Shown in pieces: positions 1 through 8,354 of a stretch of DNA of 64,000 nucleotides. The stretch's first letter is position 1, and every line of letters starts with the position of its first letter. The position numbers were made by a program, and so were the translations under genes. The notes beneath the pieces were generated by a model. It had not been told where the DNA came from. It searched no databases and saw nothing but the letters and a program-made list of their open reading frames with translations. Source of the DNA: JAAYAE01 sp963678395 (GTDB lineage: Bacteria > Bacillota > Negativicutes > Acidaminococcales > Acidaminococcaceae); NCBI GenBank assembly GCA_963678395.1, contig OY782827.1, positions 1,860,001 through 1,924,000 of the forward strand, in the 5' to 3' direction.

Positions 1-451
1 TATTTTCCATAACAGAAATTACATCTCCAACCTTAACTAGCGCAGAAGGAATATCTAAGCGCTTGCCATTAACGGAAATATGACCATGTGTAACAAGTTG
101 ACGAGCCTGGCTACGGCTATCAGCCAAACCAAGACGATAAACAACGTTGTCCATTCTGCGTTCCAACATAATTAAAAGGTTTTCACCAGTAATACCTTTT
201 TGTTTTTCAGCACGTACGAAGCAATTATGGAACTGACGTTCCAACATACCATAAATACGGCGTGCCTTTTGTTTTTCACGTAACTGAATACCATCTTCAG
301 AAACTTTTTTGCGTGCTTGGCCATGTTGACCAGGTGCGTAAGCGCGTACCTCAAAAGCACATTTGCTACCGTAACAACGATCGCCTTTAAGAAATAATTT
401 TACTCCTTCACGACGGCATTGACGACATACAGCCTCAGTATATCTTGCCAT
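1..451 (-). CDS. rpsD: 30S ribosomal protein S4 (3' end outside window)
   Basis: Primary 16S rRNA-binding protein that nucleates assembly of the 30S body. About 150 N-terminal residues are visible; the gene runs off the left edge. The start ATG follows AAGGAGGTGT. The N-terminus carries four cysteines (C9, C12, C26, C31) in CxxC-x13-CxxxxC spacing, the zinc-finger form of S4. The S4 RNA-binding domain begins near residue 90 (RRMDNVVYRLGLADSR, then VTHGHISVNGKR). It follows rpsK by 21 nt, as in the alpha operon. Identity is certain; the missing C-terminus is only a window effect. Confidence 0.96.
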   Translation of the reverse strand, partial: MARYTEAVCRQCRREGVKLFLKGDRCYGSKCAFEVRAYAPGQHGQARKKVSEDGIQLREKQKARRIYGMLERQFHNCFVRAEKQKGITGENLLIMLERRMDNVVYRLGLADSRSQARQLVTHGHISVNGKRLDIPSALVKVGDVISVMEN

Positions 452-472
452 TTAACGGGTACACCTCCTTAA

Positions 473-865
473 TTAAACTCTTCTACGTTTTGGTGGGCGA
501 CAGCCATTGTGAGGAATGGGAGTAACATCTTTAATAGAATTAACTTCCAAACCAGCAGCTTGCAAAGAACGAATTGCAGCTTCACGACCGCCTCCTGGAC
601 CTTTAACGAACACTTCTATTTTTTTCAAACCATGTTCCATCGCAGCCTTAGCAGCTTGTTCAGCAGCCATTTGCGCAGCGAAAGGAGTGCTTTTACGGGA
701 ACCGCGGAAGCCCATGCCACCAGCAGATGCCCAGCTTAATACGTTACCAGCAGTATCAGCTATAGTAACTATTGTATTATTGAAAGTGGAACGAATATGA
801 GCCACTCCGGTTTCAATATTTTTACTTACTTTCCGTTTAGTACGGACAACTTTTTTTCCAGCCAC
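473..865 (-). CDS. rpsK: 30S ribosomal protein S11
   Basis: Platform protein of the 30S subunit that contacts 16S rRNA at the mRNA exit channel. The 130-residue product has the usual length, with the family core GVAHIRSTFNNTIVTI, a Gly-rich KGPGGGREAAIRSL segment and the basic C-terminus HNGCRPPKRRRV. The start is GTG (GTGGCTGGA) behind AAGGAGGGATTAGACGA. It lies between rpsM and rpsD in the standard order, so it is probably co-transcribed with them. Confidence 0.97.
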   Translation of the reverse strand: MAGKKVVRTKRKVSKNIETGVAHIRSTFNNTIVTIADTAGNVLSWASAGGMGFRGSRKSTPFAAQMAAEQAAKAAMEHGLKKIEVFVKGPGGGREAAIRSLQAAGLEVNSIKDVTPIPHNGCRPPKRRRV

Positions 866-887
866 TCGTCTAATCCCTCCTTACGTA

Positions 888-1256
888 TTATTTCTTTTTA
901 CCACCAGTGCTCTTTTTAGGTCCCTTGCGAGTACGAGCATTGTTTTTAGTATTTTGTCCACGTACAGGAAGACCCGCACGATGTCTACGTCCACGATAGC
1001 AACCAATTTCAACTAATCTCTTAATGTTAAGAGATTCTTCGCGACGAAGGTCACCTTCCACTTTATATTCGTGGTCAAGGCTTTCACGGAGCTTGGAAAT
1101 TTCTGCTTCCGTCAAATCTCTAACGCGAGTATCGGGATTAATTCCTGTTTTAGTCAAAATTTCACGAGATAATGTAAGACCAATACCGTAAATGTACGGT
1201 AAAGCATATTCAATACGCTTATCTCTCGGCAAATCTACGCCGGCAATACGTGCCAT
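888..1256 (-). CDS. rpsM: 30S ribosomal protein S13
   Basis: Head protein of the 30S subunit that forms bridges to the 50S and contacts P-site tRNA. The ATG giving MARIAGVDLPRDKR is chosen over a TTG two codons upstream because AAGGAGGTGCTTGTTA is correctly spaced from the ATG. A helix-two-turn-helix region (YIYGIGLTLSREIL) and the basic tail (RTRKGPKKSTGGKKK) are present. Length (122 aa) is normal. It follows rpmJ by 17 nt. Confidence 0.96.
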   Translation of the reverse strand: MARIAGVDLPRDKRIEYALPYIYGIGLTLSREILTKTGINPDTRVRDLTEAEISKLRESLDHEYKVEGDLRREESLNIKRLVEIGCYRGRRHRAGLPVRGQNTKNNARTRKGPKKSTGGKKK

Positions 1257-1273
1257 TAACAAGCACCTCCTTA

Positions 1274-1387
1274 TTATCCTTGTTTTTGTTTATGTTTTGG
1301 GTTTTCACAAATTACCATTACATGACCTTTGCGTTTAATTACTTTGCATTTTTCACATATTGGTTTTACAGATGGTCTAACTTTCAT
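1274..1387 (-). CDS. rpmJ: 50S ribosomal protein L36
   Basis: Small zinc-ribbon protein of the 50S subunit. The 37-residue product starts MKVRPSVKPICEKCKVIKRK and ends ENPKHKQKQG; C11, C14, C27 and H32 form the usual zinc site, so this is the zinc-binding form. The start ATG is preceded by AGGAGGTTTATTATT. It sits between infA and rpsM in the conserved order. Confidence 0.95.
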   Translation of the reverse strand: MKVRPSVKPICEKCKVIKRKGHVMVICENPKHKQKQG

Positions 1388-1416
1388 AATAATAAACCTC
1401 CTATTGCCTGTCTTAA

Positions 1417-1635
1417 TTATTTGAAACGATAAGTAATTCTTCCACGATTTAAATCGTATGGAGTAAGTTCCACCGTCACTCTGTCGCCAGGCAAAATTTT
1501 GATGAAGTTCATGCGTATCTTACCGGATATATGTGCTAAAATCACATGATCGTTCTCCAATTTTACTTGAAACATTGCGTTGGGCAGAGATTCTAAAATT
1601 GTGCCTTCTACTTCGATTACATCCTGTTTGGACAC
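1417..1635 (-). CDS. infA: Translation initiation factor IF-1
   Basis: OB-fold protein that occupies the 30S A site during initiation with IF-2 and IF-3. The 72-residue product matches the family throughout: EGTILESLPNAMFQVKL, then HISGKIRMNFIKILPGDRV and the C-terminal DLNRGRITYRFK. It starts at GTG behind AAGGAGGTATCATCT. A 195-nt gap separates it from adk, where firmicutes usually carry map; no map is present here. That gap can fold and may act as a leader (see the separate entry). Confidence 0.97.
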   Translation of the reverse strand: MSKQDVIEVEGTILESLPNAMFQVKLENDHVILAHISGKIRMNFIKILPGDRVTVELTPYDLNRGRITYRFK

Positions 1636-1639
1636 AGAT

Positions 1640-1800
1640 GATACCTCCTTGTTTTAGGCTTTGGAGCCATAAATAGCACTACTTTTTACCACGGTTTCTG
1701 TTAGAACCGGGAAGTAAGCACTATAAAAAGCAAATTCCAGGTTCGTCGGCCTATACAACCGTTTCCAACGCAACAACACGATCTTTTCGGTATTGCGTTT
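1640..1800 (-). promoter_or_regulatory. Structured leader upstream of infA (candidate)
   Basis: The adk-infA gap holds no recognisable gene but contains two inverted repeats in the transcript sense: AACGCAA/TTGCGTT (1767-1773 with 1793-1799) and AACCTGGAA/TTCCCGGTT with one mismatch (1705-1713 with 1735-1743). A third short arm, GGTTCTAACAGAAACC, competes with the second. This could be an mRNA regulatory leader or the remains of lost genes (map or a KOW-domain protein). It is inferred from sequence alone. Confidence 0.3.
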
Positions 1801-1831
1801 TTCAATAATAAAGTTAATCAAAAGTAGCTTG

Positions 1832-2476
1832 TTATTTCTTAAGTGCTGCTAACAAGTCAGTATACACCTTATCGATATTTTGCATTCCTTCAATATCAAT
1901 AAATACGCCTTGCTTTTTATAGTAGCCAATAAGAGGAACAGTTTGGTCATGATAGGCTTCCAAACGCTTTTTAACAGTTTCCTCTTTGTCATCGTCACGT
2001 TGATATAAAACTCCACCGCATTTATCACATATACCTTCAACCTTACTAGGATTATATGCAATGTGGTAAGTAGCTCCACAAGCTTTGCAGATGCGTCTGC
2101 CTGTTACACGGCTTACCAATTCGGTATCCGGGACTCCGATATTTACAACTCCTGTCAAATTAATAGACAGGTCTTTTAAAATACCGTCAAGAGCCATTGC
2201 CTGCTCTAGTGTCCTAGGAAATCCATCTAAGATGAATCCTTTAGAACAATCCTTTTGAGTTAAACGTTCTCTGACTATACCGATAGTAACTGCATCTGGC
2301 ACCAGTCCACCGGCATCCATATATTTTTTTGCTTCTTTTCCTAATTCTGTCCCATTCTTCACAGCCGCACGGAACATGTCTCCCGTAGAAATATGAGGAA
2401 TTTGGAATTGAGCAACTAACTTTTCTGCCTGAGTCCCTTTACCCGCACCGGGAGGGCCCATTAAAAGAATGTACAC
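1832..2476 (-). CDS. adk: Adenylate kinase
   Basis: Cytoplasmic enzyme interconverting ATP + AMP and 2 ADP. The 214-residue product has the P-loop GPPGAGKGTQ near residue 7, the AMP-binding STGDMFRAA segment, DGFPRT near residue 85, and a LID domain with four cysteines (CKACG and CDKCG), the zinc-binding long-type enzyme typical of Gram-positive lineages. It starts at GTG and follows secY by 12 nt, the usual secY-adk pair. The normal next gene, map, is absent. Confidence 0.97.
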   Translation of the reverse strand: MYILLMGPPGAGKGTQAEKLVAQFQIPHISTGDMFRAAVKNGTELGKEAKKYMDAGGLVPDAVTIGIVRERLTQKDCSKGFILDGFPRTLEQAMALDGILKDLSINLTGVVNIGVPDTELVSRVTGRRICKACGATYHIAYNPSKVEGICDKCGGVLYQRDDDKEETVKKRLEAYHDQTVPLIGYYKKQGVFIDIEGMQNIDKVYTDLLAALKK

Positions 2477-2488
2477 ATTACCACTCTC

Positions 2489-3745
2489 CTATTTCATGAA
2501 ACCTTGATAGTGTCTCATAAGAACAAGAGATTCTATCTGTTTCATAGTATCAAGCGCAACGCCAACAACGATCAAAAGTGCTGTACCGCCAAAGTAAATC
2601 CCGGATATACCTGTTACCCAAACAATTAAATTCGGCATAATAGCAATGAACGCTAAAAATATTGCGCCAGCCAGTGTTATTCTGGTCATAATTTTATCTA
2701 AATAATCTGTGGTTGGTTTGCCAGGTCTAAGACCAGGAATAAAACCACCGTTACGTTTGATATTATCACTCATATCTACTATGTTCATGCTAACAGCAGT
2801 GTAAAAATAAGTGAAAAATATAATCATTACAATATAAATCGTTGTTTGCAGTGGAGTGCCCCAAGCGAAATAACCGGCAATCGTTTGTACCCATGGTACT
2901 TTAACAAACTGCGCAATTGTTACAGGAAACATTAACACTGATGAAGCAAAGATGATAGGGATTACCCCTGCTTGGTTAACCTTAAGCGGTATATAGCTAG
3001 TTTGACCACCATACATTTTACGTCCCACAACACGTTTAGCATATTGTACCGGCACCTTACGATGAGCAATGGTAATAGCTACTACAAAAGCAACCATCAG
3101 CAATGCTATAAGAGCAAATATAATAATGTTAAACACATTTATAGTTCCTGCCTGCAAATACTGAGACATAACCTTCAAACCATCCGGAAGACGGGATACT
3201 ATACCAGCAAAAATTATCAGTGAAATACCATTACCGATACCTTTAGCTGTAATTTGCTCGCCTATCCACATAAGTAGAACTGTCCCTGCTGTTAAAGTTA
3301 TTGCAATCATTAGTATAGAAAATGGACTGAGATTATTAATAGCAACTTTTAACCCGTAAGCCATACCAATTGCCTGAATAAAGCCCAACACCACAGTGCC
3401 ATAACGATTAAGTTTGGATATTTTCTTGCGTCCTTCTTCGCCTTCTTTTGACCATCGTTCCAAAGTTGGAACAACTACTGTCAAGAGTTGTAAAATGATG
3501 GAAGCATTAATATATGGTGTAATGCTCATGGCAAAAATTGAAAACTTACTCAAAGCACCACCAGAAAACATATCCATTAATCCAAATAAATTACCACTGG
3601 TGAAGAGTTGTTCAATCATTGACGCGTTGACCCCGGGAACAGGGATGTGTGTTCCAGCCCTAAATACGATGAACATGGCCAACGTAAATAATACCTTTTG
3701 CCTGAGTTCCGTAATCTTAAAAATATTGTTAAGGGCTGATAACAA
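2489..3745 (-). CDS. secY: Preprotein translocase subunit SecY
   Basis: Pore subunit of the SecYEG translocon in the cytoplasmic membrane. At 418 residues with about ten hydrophobic segments it is the usual length. Family signatures are the plug/TM2 region (LFGLMDMFSGGALSKFSIFA), GNGISLIIFAGI and the cytosolic GLRPGKPTTDYL loop. The start is TTG, directly abutting the rplO stop codon and preceded by GAGGTGATTTAA, so translational coupling is likely. The partner secE lies at 29.2 kb. Confidence 0.97.
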   Translation of the reverse strand: MLSALNNIFKITELRQKVLFTLAMFIVFRAGTHIPVPGVNASMIEQLFTSGNLFGLMDMFSGGALSKFSIFAMSITPYINASIILQLLTVVVPTLERWSKEGEEGRKKISKLNRYGTVVLGFIQAIGMAYGLKVAINNLSPFSILMIAITLTAGTVLLMWIGEQITAKGIGNGISLIIFAGIVSRLPDGLKVMSQYLQAGTINVFNIIIFALIALLMVAFVVAITIAHRKVPVQYAKRVVGRKMYGGQTSYIPLKVNQAGVIPIIFASSVLMFPVTIAQFVKVPWVQTIAGYFAWGTPLQTTIYIVMIIFFTYFYTAVSMNIVDMSDNIKRNGGFIPGLRPGKPTTDYLDKIMTRITLAGAIFLAFIAIMPNLIVWVTGISGIYFGGTALLIVVGVALDTMKQIESLVLMRHYQGFMK

Positions 3746-4186
3746 TTAAATCACCTCTACTTTTCCGCCGGCAGCGATAATTTTTGCTTCCGCTGTCTTA
3801 GTGAAACCCATAGCTTGTACAGTTAACTTTTTAGTCAGTTCGCCGTTGCCAAGAATACGCACGCCATCACGAATATTCTTTATCAAGCCACATTCAATAA
3901 GAGTAACAGGATCAATTACCTCACCGTCTTCAAAGCAATTTAAGTTGCCCACATTTATTTCAGCGTAATGTACGCCAAACTTATTGTAGAACCCGCGTTT
4001 TGGTAAACGTAGGTATAAAGGTTTTTGACCACCTTCAAAACCAGGACGCTTTACGCCGCCGGAGCGGGATTTTTGTCCTTTTTGACCTTTACCTGATGTT
4101 TTACCCAGACCGGATCCAAGGCCACGACCTACTCTAGTTCGCGACCGTTTGGAACCCGGAGCTGGAGACAATTCATGCAAATTCAT
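3746..4186 (-). CDS. rplO: 50S ribosomal protein L15
   Basis: Late-assembly 50S protein. The product begins MNLHELSPAPGSKRSRTRVG; an upstream in-frame GTG overlaps the AAGGAGG site and is rejected. The Gly/Lys-rich N-terminal extension (RGLGSGLGKTSGKGQKGQKS) and KRPGFEGGQKPLYLRLPKRG are diagnostic. It lies between rpmD and secY as in the spc operon. Confidence 0.96.
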   Translation of the reverse strand: MNLHELSPAPGSKRSRTRVGRGLGSGLGKTSGKGQKGQKSRSGGVKRPGFEGGQKPLYLRLPKRGFYNKFGVHYAEINVGNLNCFEDGEVIDPVTLIECGLIKNIRDGVRILGNGELTKKLTVQAMGFTKTAEAKIIAAGGKVEVI

Positions 4187-4204
4187 CTGCAGCACCTCCT
4201 TGTT

Positions 4205-4390
4205 TTAAGATTCTACTTTTTCTACTTTTACGAGATGATCAACTTTATGAATCATACCGCGAATAGTAGGAGTGTCATTTTTAACAACACTTGTACGAAT
4301 TTTTCCTAAGCCCAAAGCCTTTACGGTTGCTCGTTGATCTTGCGGATAACCGATTAAGCTACGAGTCAGTGTAATTTTAATTTGTTCCAT
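4205..4390 (-). CDS. rpmD: 50S ribosomal protein L30
   Basis: Small 50S protein of 61 residues. It shows the conserved ITLTRSLIGYPQDQRATVKALGL segment and the C-terminal IRGMIHKVDHLVKVE. The start ATG follows an AGGAGGCAGCATT site, 12 nt after rpsE. Normal length and position in the spc operon. Confidence 0.95.
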   Translation of the reverse strand: MEQIKITLTRSLIGYPQDQRATVKALGLGKIRTSVVKNDTPTIRGMIHKVDHLVKVEKVES

Positions 4391-4402
4391 AATGCTGCCT
4401 CC

Positions 4403-4903
4403 TTAACCCCATAATTCTTCTACAGTTTTACCACGCAACGCTGCAACTTGTTTAGCACTCTTAAGAGAAGTTAATCCTTGAAGAGTTGCACGCACAACAT
4501 TGTTGGGGTTTGAGGATCCTTGACATTTAGTTAGAATGTCACGAACGCCAGCCAACTCAATGACTGCACGAACAGGACCACCGGCAATTACTCCGGTACC
4601 TTCTGCAGCCGGTTTTAAGAAAACGCGACATACGCCATATACACCAATAATTTCATGAGGAATGGAGGTTCCTTTCAAAGGAACGCTAATCATGCTTTTT
4701 TTAGCATCTTCAACGCCTTTGCGAATTGCTTCAGGAACTTCGGCAGCCTTACCAAGGCCCATGCCTACATGACCATTTTCATCACCAACAACAACCAAAG
4801 CAGAGAAGGAGAAACGACGTCCGCCTTTTACAACTTTAGCTACGCGGTTGATAAACACGACTTTTTCTTTTAAGCCATCATCTTGTTTTTCGAAATTCGC
4901 CAC
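4403..4903 (-). CDS. rpsE: 30S ribosomal protein S5
   Basis: 30S protein involved in decoding accuracy and mRNA unwinding at the entry channel. The 166-residue product has the N-terminal double-stranded RNA-binding domain (RVAKVVKGGRRFSFSALVVV) and the S5 C-terminal domain (GTGVIAGGPVRAVIELAGV, GSSNPNNVVRATLQGL). The start is GTG behind AAGGAGGAATAATA. Co-directional with rplR and rpmD. Confidence 0.97.
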   Translation of the reverse strand: MANFEKQDDGLKEKVVFINRVAKVVKGGRRFSFSALVVVGDENGHVGMGLGKAAEVPEAIRKGVEDAKKSMISVPLKGTSIPHEIIGVYGVCRVFLKPAAEGTGVIAGGPVRAVIELAGVRDILTKCQGSSNPNNVVRATLQGLTSLKSAKQVAALRGKTVEELWG

Positions 4904-4920
4904 TATTATTCCTCCTTCTG

Positions 4921-5283
4921 TTAGAATTGAAGACCAGCTTCACGAGCTGCCGCAGCAAGTGCTGCTACACGACCGTGATAAAGATAGCCGCCACGATCAA
5001 ATACTACTTGTTTAATACCTTTTTCTAAAGCTCTCTTAGCAACGGTGTCGCCAACTGCTTGAGCAGCTGTCGTATTACCACCGTAATTTTCTTTCATATT
5101 TTTTTCAATGGAGCTAGCAGATACCAAAGTTTCACCGGTTACATCGTTAATAATCTGAGCATAAATATTGCTAAGACTACGATATACGTTTAAACGCGGT
5201 TTTACTGCTGTTCCCTTAATGTTTTTGCGAGAACGCAAATGTCTTTTTTGACGATTTTCGTTCTTATCTGTTTTTTTAAGCAA
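4921..5283 (-). CDS. rplR: 50S ribosomal protein L18
   Basis: 5S rRNA-binding protein of the central protuberance. I place the start at a TTG (giving LLKKTDKNENRQKRH, read as fMet) because AAGGAG is 8 nt upstream; a GTG three codons earlier overlaps that site. Family signatures are RPRLNVYRS-like (VKPRLNVYRSLSNIYAQIIND) and the C-terminal VVFDRGGYLYHGRVAALAAA. About 120 residues, usual length. Confidence 0.95.
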   Translation of the reverse strand: MLKKTDKNENRQKRHLRSRKNIKGTAVKPRLNVYRSLSNIYAQIINDVTGETLVSASSIEKNMKENYGGNTTAAQAVGDTVAKRALEKGIKQVVFDRGGYLYHGRVAALAAAAREAGLQF

Positions 5284-5307
5284 GAGTTTCACTCCTTCCT
5301 TTAGAAA

Positions 5308-5856
5308 TTATTTCTTGCCTTTAGCGCCCGCTTTGCCGGCCTTACGTACAATGTGTTCACCCTCATATCTAATCCCTTTGCCTTTGTAAGGTTCGGGTGG
5401 GCGAAGTGTACGAATTTCAGCAGCGACTGCGCCAACAGCTTCTTTGTTTATACCGGAAACAATTATTTTACTTGGAGACGGTACATCAAAGCTAATGCCT
5501 GTAGGCGGATCCATAATTACCGGATGCGAAAAACCAAGGGTGAAATTAATGTTTTGCCCCTGCTTAGCCGCACGATAGCCAACTCCTTGAATTTCCAAGG
5601 ATTTGGTGAAGCCTTGAGTTACTCCAAGAATCATATTATTAATCAATGTACGGGACAAACCGTGCAATGAACGATGGGTTTTATCATCACTAGGACGGTT
5701 AACTGTTATTACGCCGTCTTTCATTTCGATTATCATTTCTTTGCTTATTTGACGAGCCAACTCGCCTTTAGGTCCCTTTACGGAAACCATGTTATCTTCT
5801 ACCTTTACTGTTACCTCTGCAGGAACAATAATAGGAGCTTTACCAATTCTTGACAC
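5308..5856 (-). CDS. rplF: 50S ribosomal protein L6
   Basis: 50S protein near the sarcin-ricin loop. The start is the GTG giving VSRIGKAPI (read as fMet), 8 nt after AGGAGG; an earlier GTG lies inside the ribosome-binding site. Two L6 repeats are present: an N-terminal one with VKGPKGELARQI and a C-terminal one ending PEPYKGKGIRYEGEHIVRK, the family signature. About 182 residues. Confidence 0.96.
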   Translation of the reverse strand: MSRIGKAPIIVPAEVTVKVEDNMVSVKGPKGELARQISKEMIIEMKDGVITVNRPSDDKTHRSLHGLSRTLINNMILGVTQGFTKSLEIQGVGYRAAKQGQNINFTLGFSHPVIMDPPTGISFDVPSPSKIIVSGINKEAVGAVAAEIRTLRPPEPYKGKGIRYEGEHIVRKAGKAGAKGKK

Positions 5857-5883
5857 TATGAGCACCTCCTGTCTTTAGAAGTT

Positions 5884-6282
5884 TTACCAAACGTATGCTA
5901 CTACTTCTCCACCCAAACCTGCTTTGCGAGCAGCCTTGTCAGTCATAATTCCTTGTGAAGTAGAAATAACTGCAATTCCTAAGCCACCGAGGACTCTAGG
6001 CAATTGGTCTTTTTGAGAGTAAACTCTCAAGCCTGGTTTAGAAATACGTTTAATACCGGAAATTACTTTTTCCTTATTAGCGCCGTATTTCAGGCTAACA
6101 CGGAGAATTCCTTGTTTACTATCCGTAACAACTTCATAATTTTTAATAAATCCTTCATTTTTTAAAATCTCTGCAATAGCAGTTTTGCTTTTAGAACCTG
6201 GGATTTCAACTTTATCGTGATGGACCGAATTTGCATTACGAAGACGTGTAAGCATATCGGCAATCGGGTCAGTCATAACCAT
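5884..6282 (-). CDS. rpsH: 30S ribosomal protein S8
   Basis: 16S central-domain binder; in E. coli it also represses spc translation. The start ATG gives MVMTDPIADMLTRLRNAN, about 11 nt after GGAGG; upstream ATG codons overlap or precede that site. The C-terminal signature is VLGGLGIAVISTSQGIMTDKAA, ending GGEVVAYVW. Normal length, about 132 residues. Confidence 0.96.
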   Translation of the reverse strand: MVMTDPIADMLTRLRNANSVHHDKVEIPGSKSKTAIAEILKNEGFIKNYEVVTDSKQGILRVSLKYGANKEKVISGIKRISKPGLRVYSQKDQLPRVLGGLGIAVISTSQGIMTDKAARKAGLGGEVVAYVW

Positions 6283-6314
6283 ACTTAAATACCCTCCTTC
6301 CAAATTTGCTGCTA

Positions 6315-6500
6315 TTACCAGCTAGCTTTTGTTACTCCCGGAATAGCACCTTTGTAACTATATTCCCGGAAGCAAATACGGCACAGGCCAAATTTGCGCA
6401 TGTAACCATGTGGTCTACCACAAATTTTACAACGATTATAGCCACGAACCTTGAATTTCGGTTCTGCTTTCCATTTTTCAATCAGGGCTGTTTTAGCCAA
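6315..6500 (-). CDS. rpsN: 30S ribosomal protein S14 type Z (zinc form)
   Basis: Short, 61-residue S14 with a CxxC-x12-CxxC zinc motif (CKICGRPHGYMRKFGLCRIC), the ancestral zinc-binding type rather than the longer zinc-independent paralogue. It binds 16S rRNA in the 30S head. It lies between rplE and rpsH as in Gram-positive spc operons. Confidence 0.97.
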   Translation of the reverse strand: MAKTALIEKWKAEPKFKVRGYNRCKICGRPHGYMRKFGLCRICFREYSYKGAIPGVTKASW

Positions 6501-6516
6501 GGTATTCCCTCCTTAC

Positions 6517-7062
6517 TTATGCGCTAAACGGCATGCCGAGAAGCTTTAACAATTCTCTTGCTTCTTCGTCAGTCTTAGCAGTAGTGACAATAATAATATC
6601 CATTCCGCGGACTTTTTCTACTTTATCATAGTCTATTTCCGGGAAAATTAATTGTTCTTTCATACCCATGGAATAGTTGCCACGACCATCAAAGGACTTA
6701 GGGTTTACACCACGGAAGTCGCGTACGCGAGGCAATGCAATATTCATGAGTTTGTCAAGGAAATGATACATGCGTTCTCCACGAAGGGTAACTTTTGTAC
6801 CAATAGGCATTCCTTCACGTAATTTAAATGCAGCAATTGATTTCTTTGCTTTAGTAACGACTGGTTTTTGACCTGTTATAACTGTTAAATCTGCAACTGC
6901 AGAATCAATAGCTTTGCTATTAGTAACAGCATCGCCACAACCAATATTGATAACTACTTTTTCCACTTTGGGAAGTTCGTTAACATTCTTATAATTAAAT
7001 TTGTCCATCATACCTTTAACTGCTTCAGACAAATATTTTTCTTGCAATCTGGTAACTGCCAT
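6517..7062 (-). CDS. rplE: 50S ribosomal protein L5
   Basis: 5S rRNA-binding protein contacting P-site tRNA. The 181-residue product shows VEKVVINIGCGDA near residue 33, GQKPVVTKAKKSIAAFKLREG and RDFRGVNPKSFDGRGNYSMG, all diagnostic. The start ATG follows GGAGGATTACTG. 23 nt downstream of rplX. Confidence 0.97.
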   Translation of the reverse strand: MAVTRLQEKYLSEAVKGMMDKFNYKNVNELPKVEKVVINIGCGDAVTNSKAIDSAVADLTVITGQKPVVTKAKKSIAAFKLREGMPIGTKVTLRGERMYHFLDKLMNIALPRVRDFRGVNPKSFDGRGNYSMGMKEQLIFPEIDYDKVEKVRGMDIIIVTTAKTDEEARELLKLLGMPFSA

Positions 7063-7085
7063 CAGTAATCCTCCTTTCCCGGATT

Positions 7086-7415
7086 TTATTTATCGATTAC
7101 TTCTCCACATTTTTTACAGGTTCTGGCAAAGCCGCCTGCAACTGCGGTTTTCTTAATACGAGTAGGCTTCTTGCAAGCCGGACATACTAACATGACCTTG
7201 GAAGAAGACATTGCTGCTTCCTTAACAATGATACCACCTTGAGGATTTGACTGAGATGGCTTAGTGTGACGTTTTACTTTATTAATACCCTCGATTACAA
7301 CTTTTGCTTTCTTAGGTAACGCTTCCACAATTTTGCCCTGCTTGCCCTTATCCTTGCCGGATAAAACGAAAACGGTATCACCTTTTTTTACATGCATTTT
7401 AATTGCAGTAGTCAT
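7086..7415 (-). CDS. rplX: 50S ribosomal protein L24
   Basis: Assembly-initiating 50S protein. The N-terminal KOW domain (MHVKKGDTVFVLSGKDKGKQ) is followed by a C-terminal CPACKKPTRIKKT...CKKCGEVIDK with two CxxC pairs, a zinc-ribbon-like ending common in L24. At 109 residues it is normal. The RBS is AAGGAGGTGTTTCAAAC. Confidence 0.96.
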   Translation of the reverse strand: MTTAIKMHVKKGDTVFVLSGKDKGKQGKIVEALPKKAKVVIEGINKVKRHTKPSQSNPQGGIIVKEAAMSSSKVMLVCPACKKPTRIKKTAVAGGFARTCKKCGEVIDK

Positions 7416-7456
7416 GTTTGAAACACCTCCTTATAGTGCGTTAGTTTTCTTGATAA

Positions 7457-7825
7457 TTAGAGCACTTCCGGTGCCAACGAAACTATTTTCATATAGTCTT
7501 TATCGCGCAACTCACGGGCTACAGGCCCAAAAATACGAGTGCCACGAGGAGTTTTATCATCTTTAATAAGAACAGCCGCATTTTCGTCAAAACGTATATA
7601 TGAACCATCCGGACGACGGGCTCCCTTACGAGTACGTACTACAACTGCCTTTACTACCTCACCTTTTTGGACAACGCCACCTGGTGATGCATCTTTAACA
7701 GCACAAACAATAACATCGCCAATTCCGGCATATTTACGGTAAGAACCGCCTAAAACACGGATACACATAATCTTCTTAGCGCCGGTATTATCACCAACAT
7801 TAAGGATAGTTTGTTGTTGTATCAT
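7457..7825 (-). CDS. rplN: 50S ribosomal protein L14
   Basis: 50S protein at the intersubunit bridge B8. All 122 residues are conserved in type: MIQQQTILNVGDNTGAKKIM at the N-terminus, GDVIVCAVKDASPGG, and FGPVARELRDKDYMKIVSLA at the C-terminus. The RBS is AAAGGAGGGAAAACC. Confidence 0.97.
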   Translation of the reverse strand: MIQQQTILNVGDNTGAKKIMCIRVLGGSYRKYAGIGDVIVCAVKDASPGGVVQKGEVVKAVVVRTRKGARRPDGSYIRFDENAAVLIKDDKTPRGTRIFGPVARELRDKDYMKIVSLAPEVL

Positions 7826-7863
7826 GGTTTTCCCTCCTTTGCTAATCGCTGACTAGCAACTAA

Positions 7864-8124
7864 TTATTTTGCACGCTCTAGAATTTCAACTAAACGCCAA
7901 CATTTATCTTTAGATAAAGGGCGAGTCTGCACAATTTTAACTACATCGCCAATATGTGCTTCATTGTTTTCATCATGCGCCTTAAATTTTATTGTGTGCT
8001 TAACACCTTTTTGGTAAAGAGGATGTTGCACCAAACGATCAATAGCAACTACAACTGTTTTTTGCATTTTGTCGCTAACAACTTTGCCAACACGTGTTAC
8101 ACGCATATTTCTTTCTTCTGCCAC
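7864..8124 (-). CDS. rpsQ: 30S ribosomal protein S17
   Basis: OB-fold 16S rRNA-binding protein of 86 residues. Recognised by RVGKVVSDKMQKTVVVAIDR and the HDENNEAHIGDVVKIVQTRPLSKDK region. The ATG follows AAGGAGGAATCATTTC. It lies between rpmC and rplN in the S10-spc arrangement. Confidence 0.96.
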   Translation of the reverse strand: MAEERNMRVTRVGKVVSDKMQKTVVVAIDRLVQHPLYQKGVKHTIKFKAHDENNEAHIGDVVKIVQTRPLSKDKCWRLVEILERAK

Positions 8125-8159
8125 GAAATGATTCCTCCTTCGCTTAGTTTTAAAACTAG

Positions 8160-8354
8160 TTAAGCGTTAACTTCACGTTCACGTTGAATAGTTTTGATAC
8201 GAGCAATGGACTTCTTTACTTCTCTGATTTTCATCGGATTTTCACATTGTCCGGTTGCCATTTGAAAACGCAAACCGAAAAGTTCATCTTTCAAACCAGC
8301 TAATTTACTGTCTAATTCAGTTTCAGACATATCACGAATTTCTGTTGTTTTCAT
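8160..8354 (-). CDS. rpmC: 50S ribosomal protein L29
   Basis: Small helical 50S protein at the exit tunnel. 64 residues with the typical helical hairpin: ELDSKLAGLKDELFGLRFQ, then QCENPMKIREVKKSIARIKT. Its ATG overlaps the rplP stop by one base (TAATG), implying coupled translation. Confidence 0.95.
   Translation of the reverse strand: MKTTEIRDMSETELDSKLAGLKDELFGLRFQMATGQCENPMKIREVKKSIARIKTIQREREVNA

Noticed and set aside
1640..1831. Possible KOW-domain or map remnant between adk and infA
   Set aside because: A 50-codon frame is open here, but its sequence shows no similarity I can recognise to either protein and no start codon with a ribosome-binding site.
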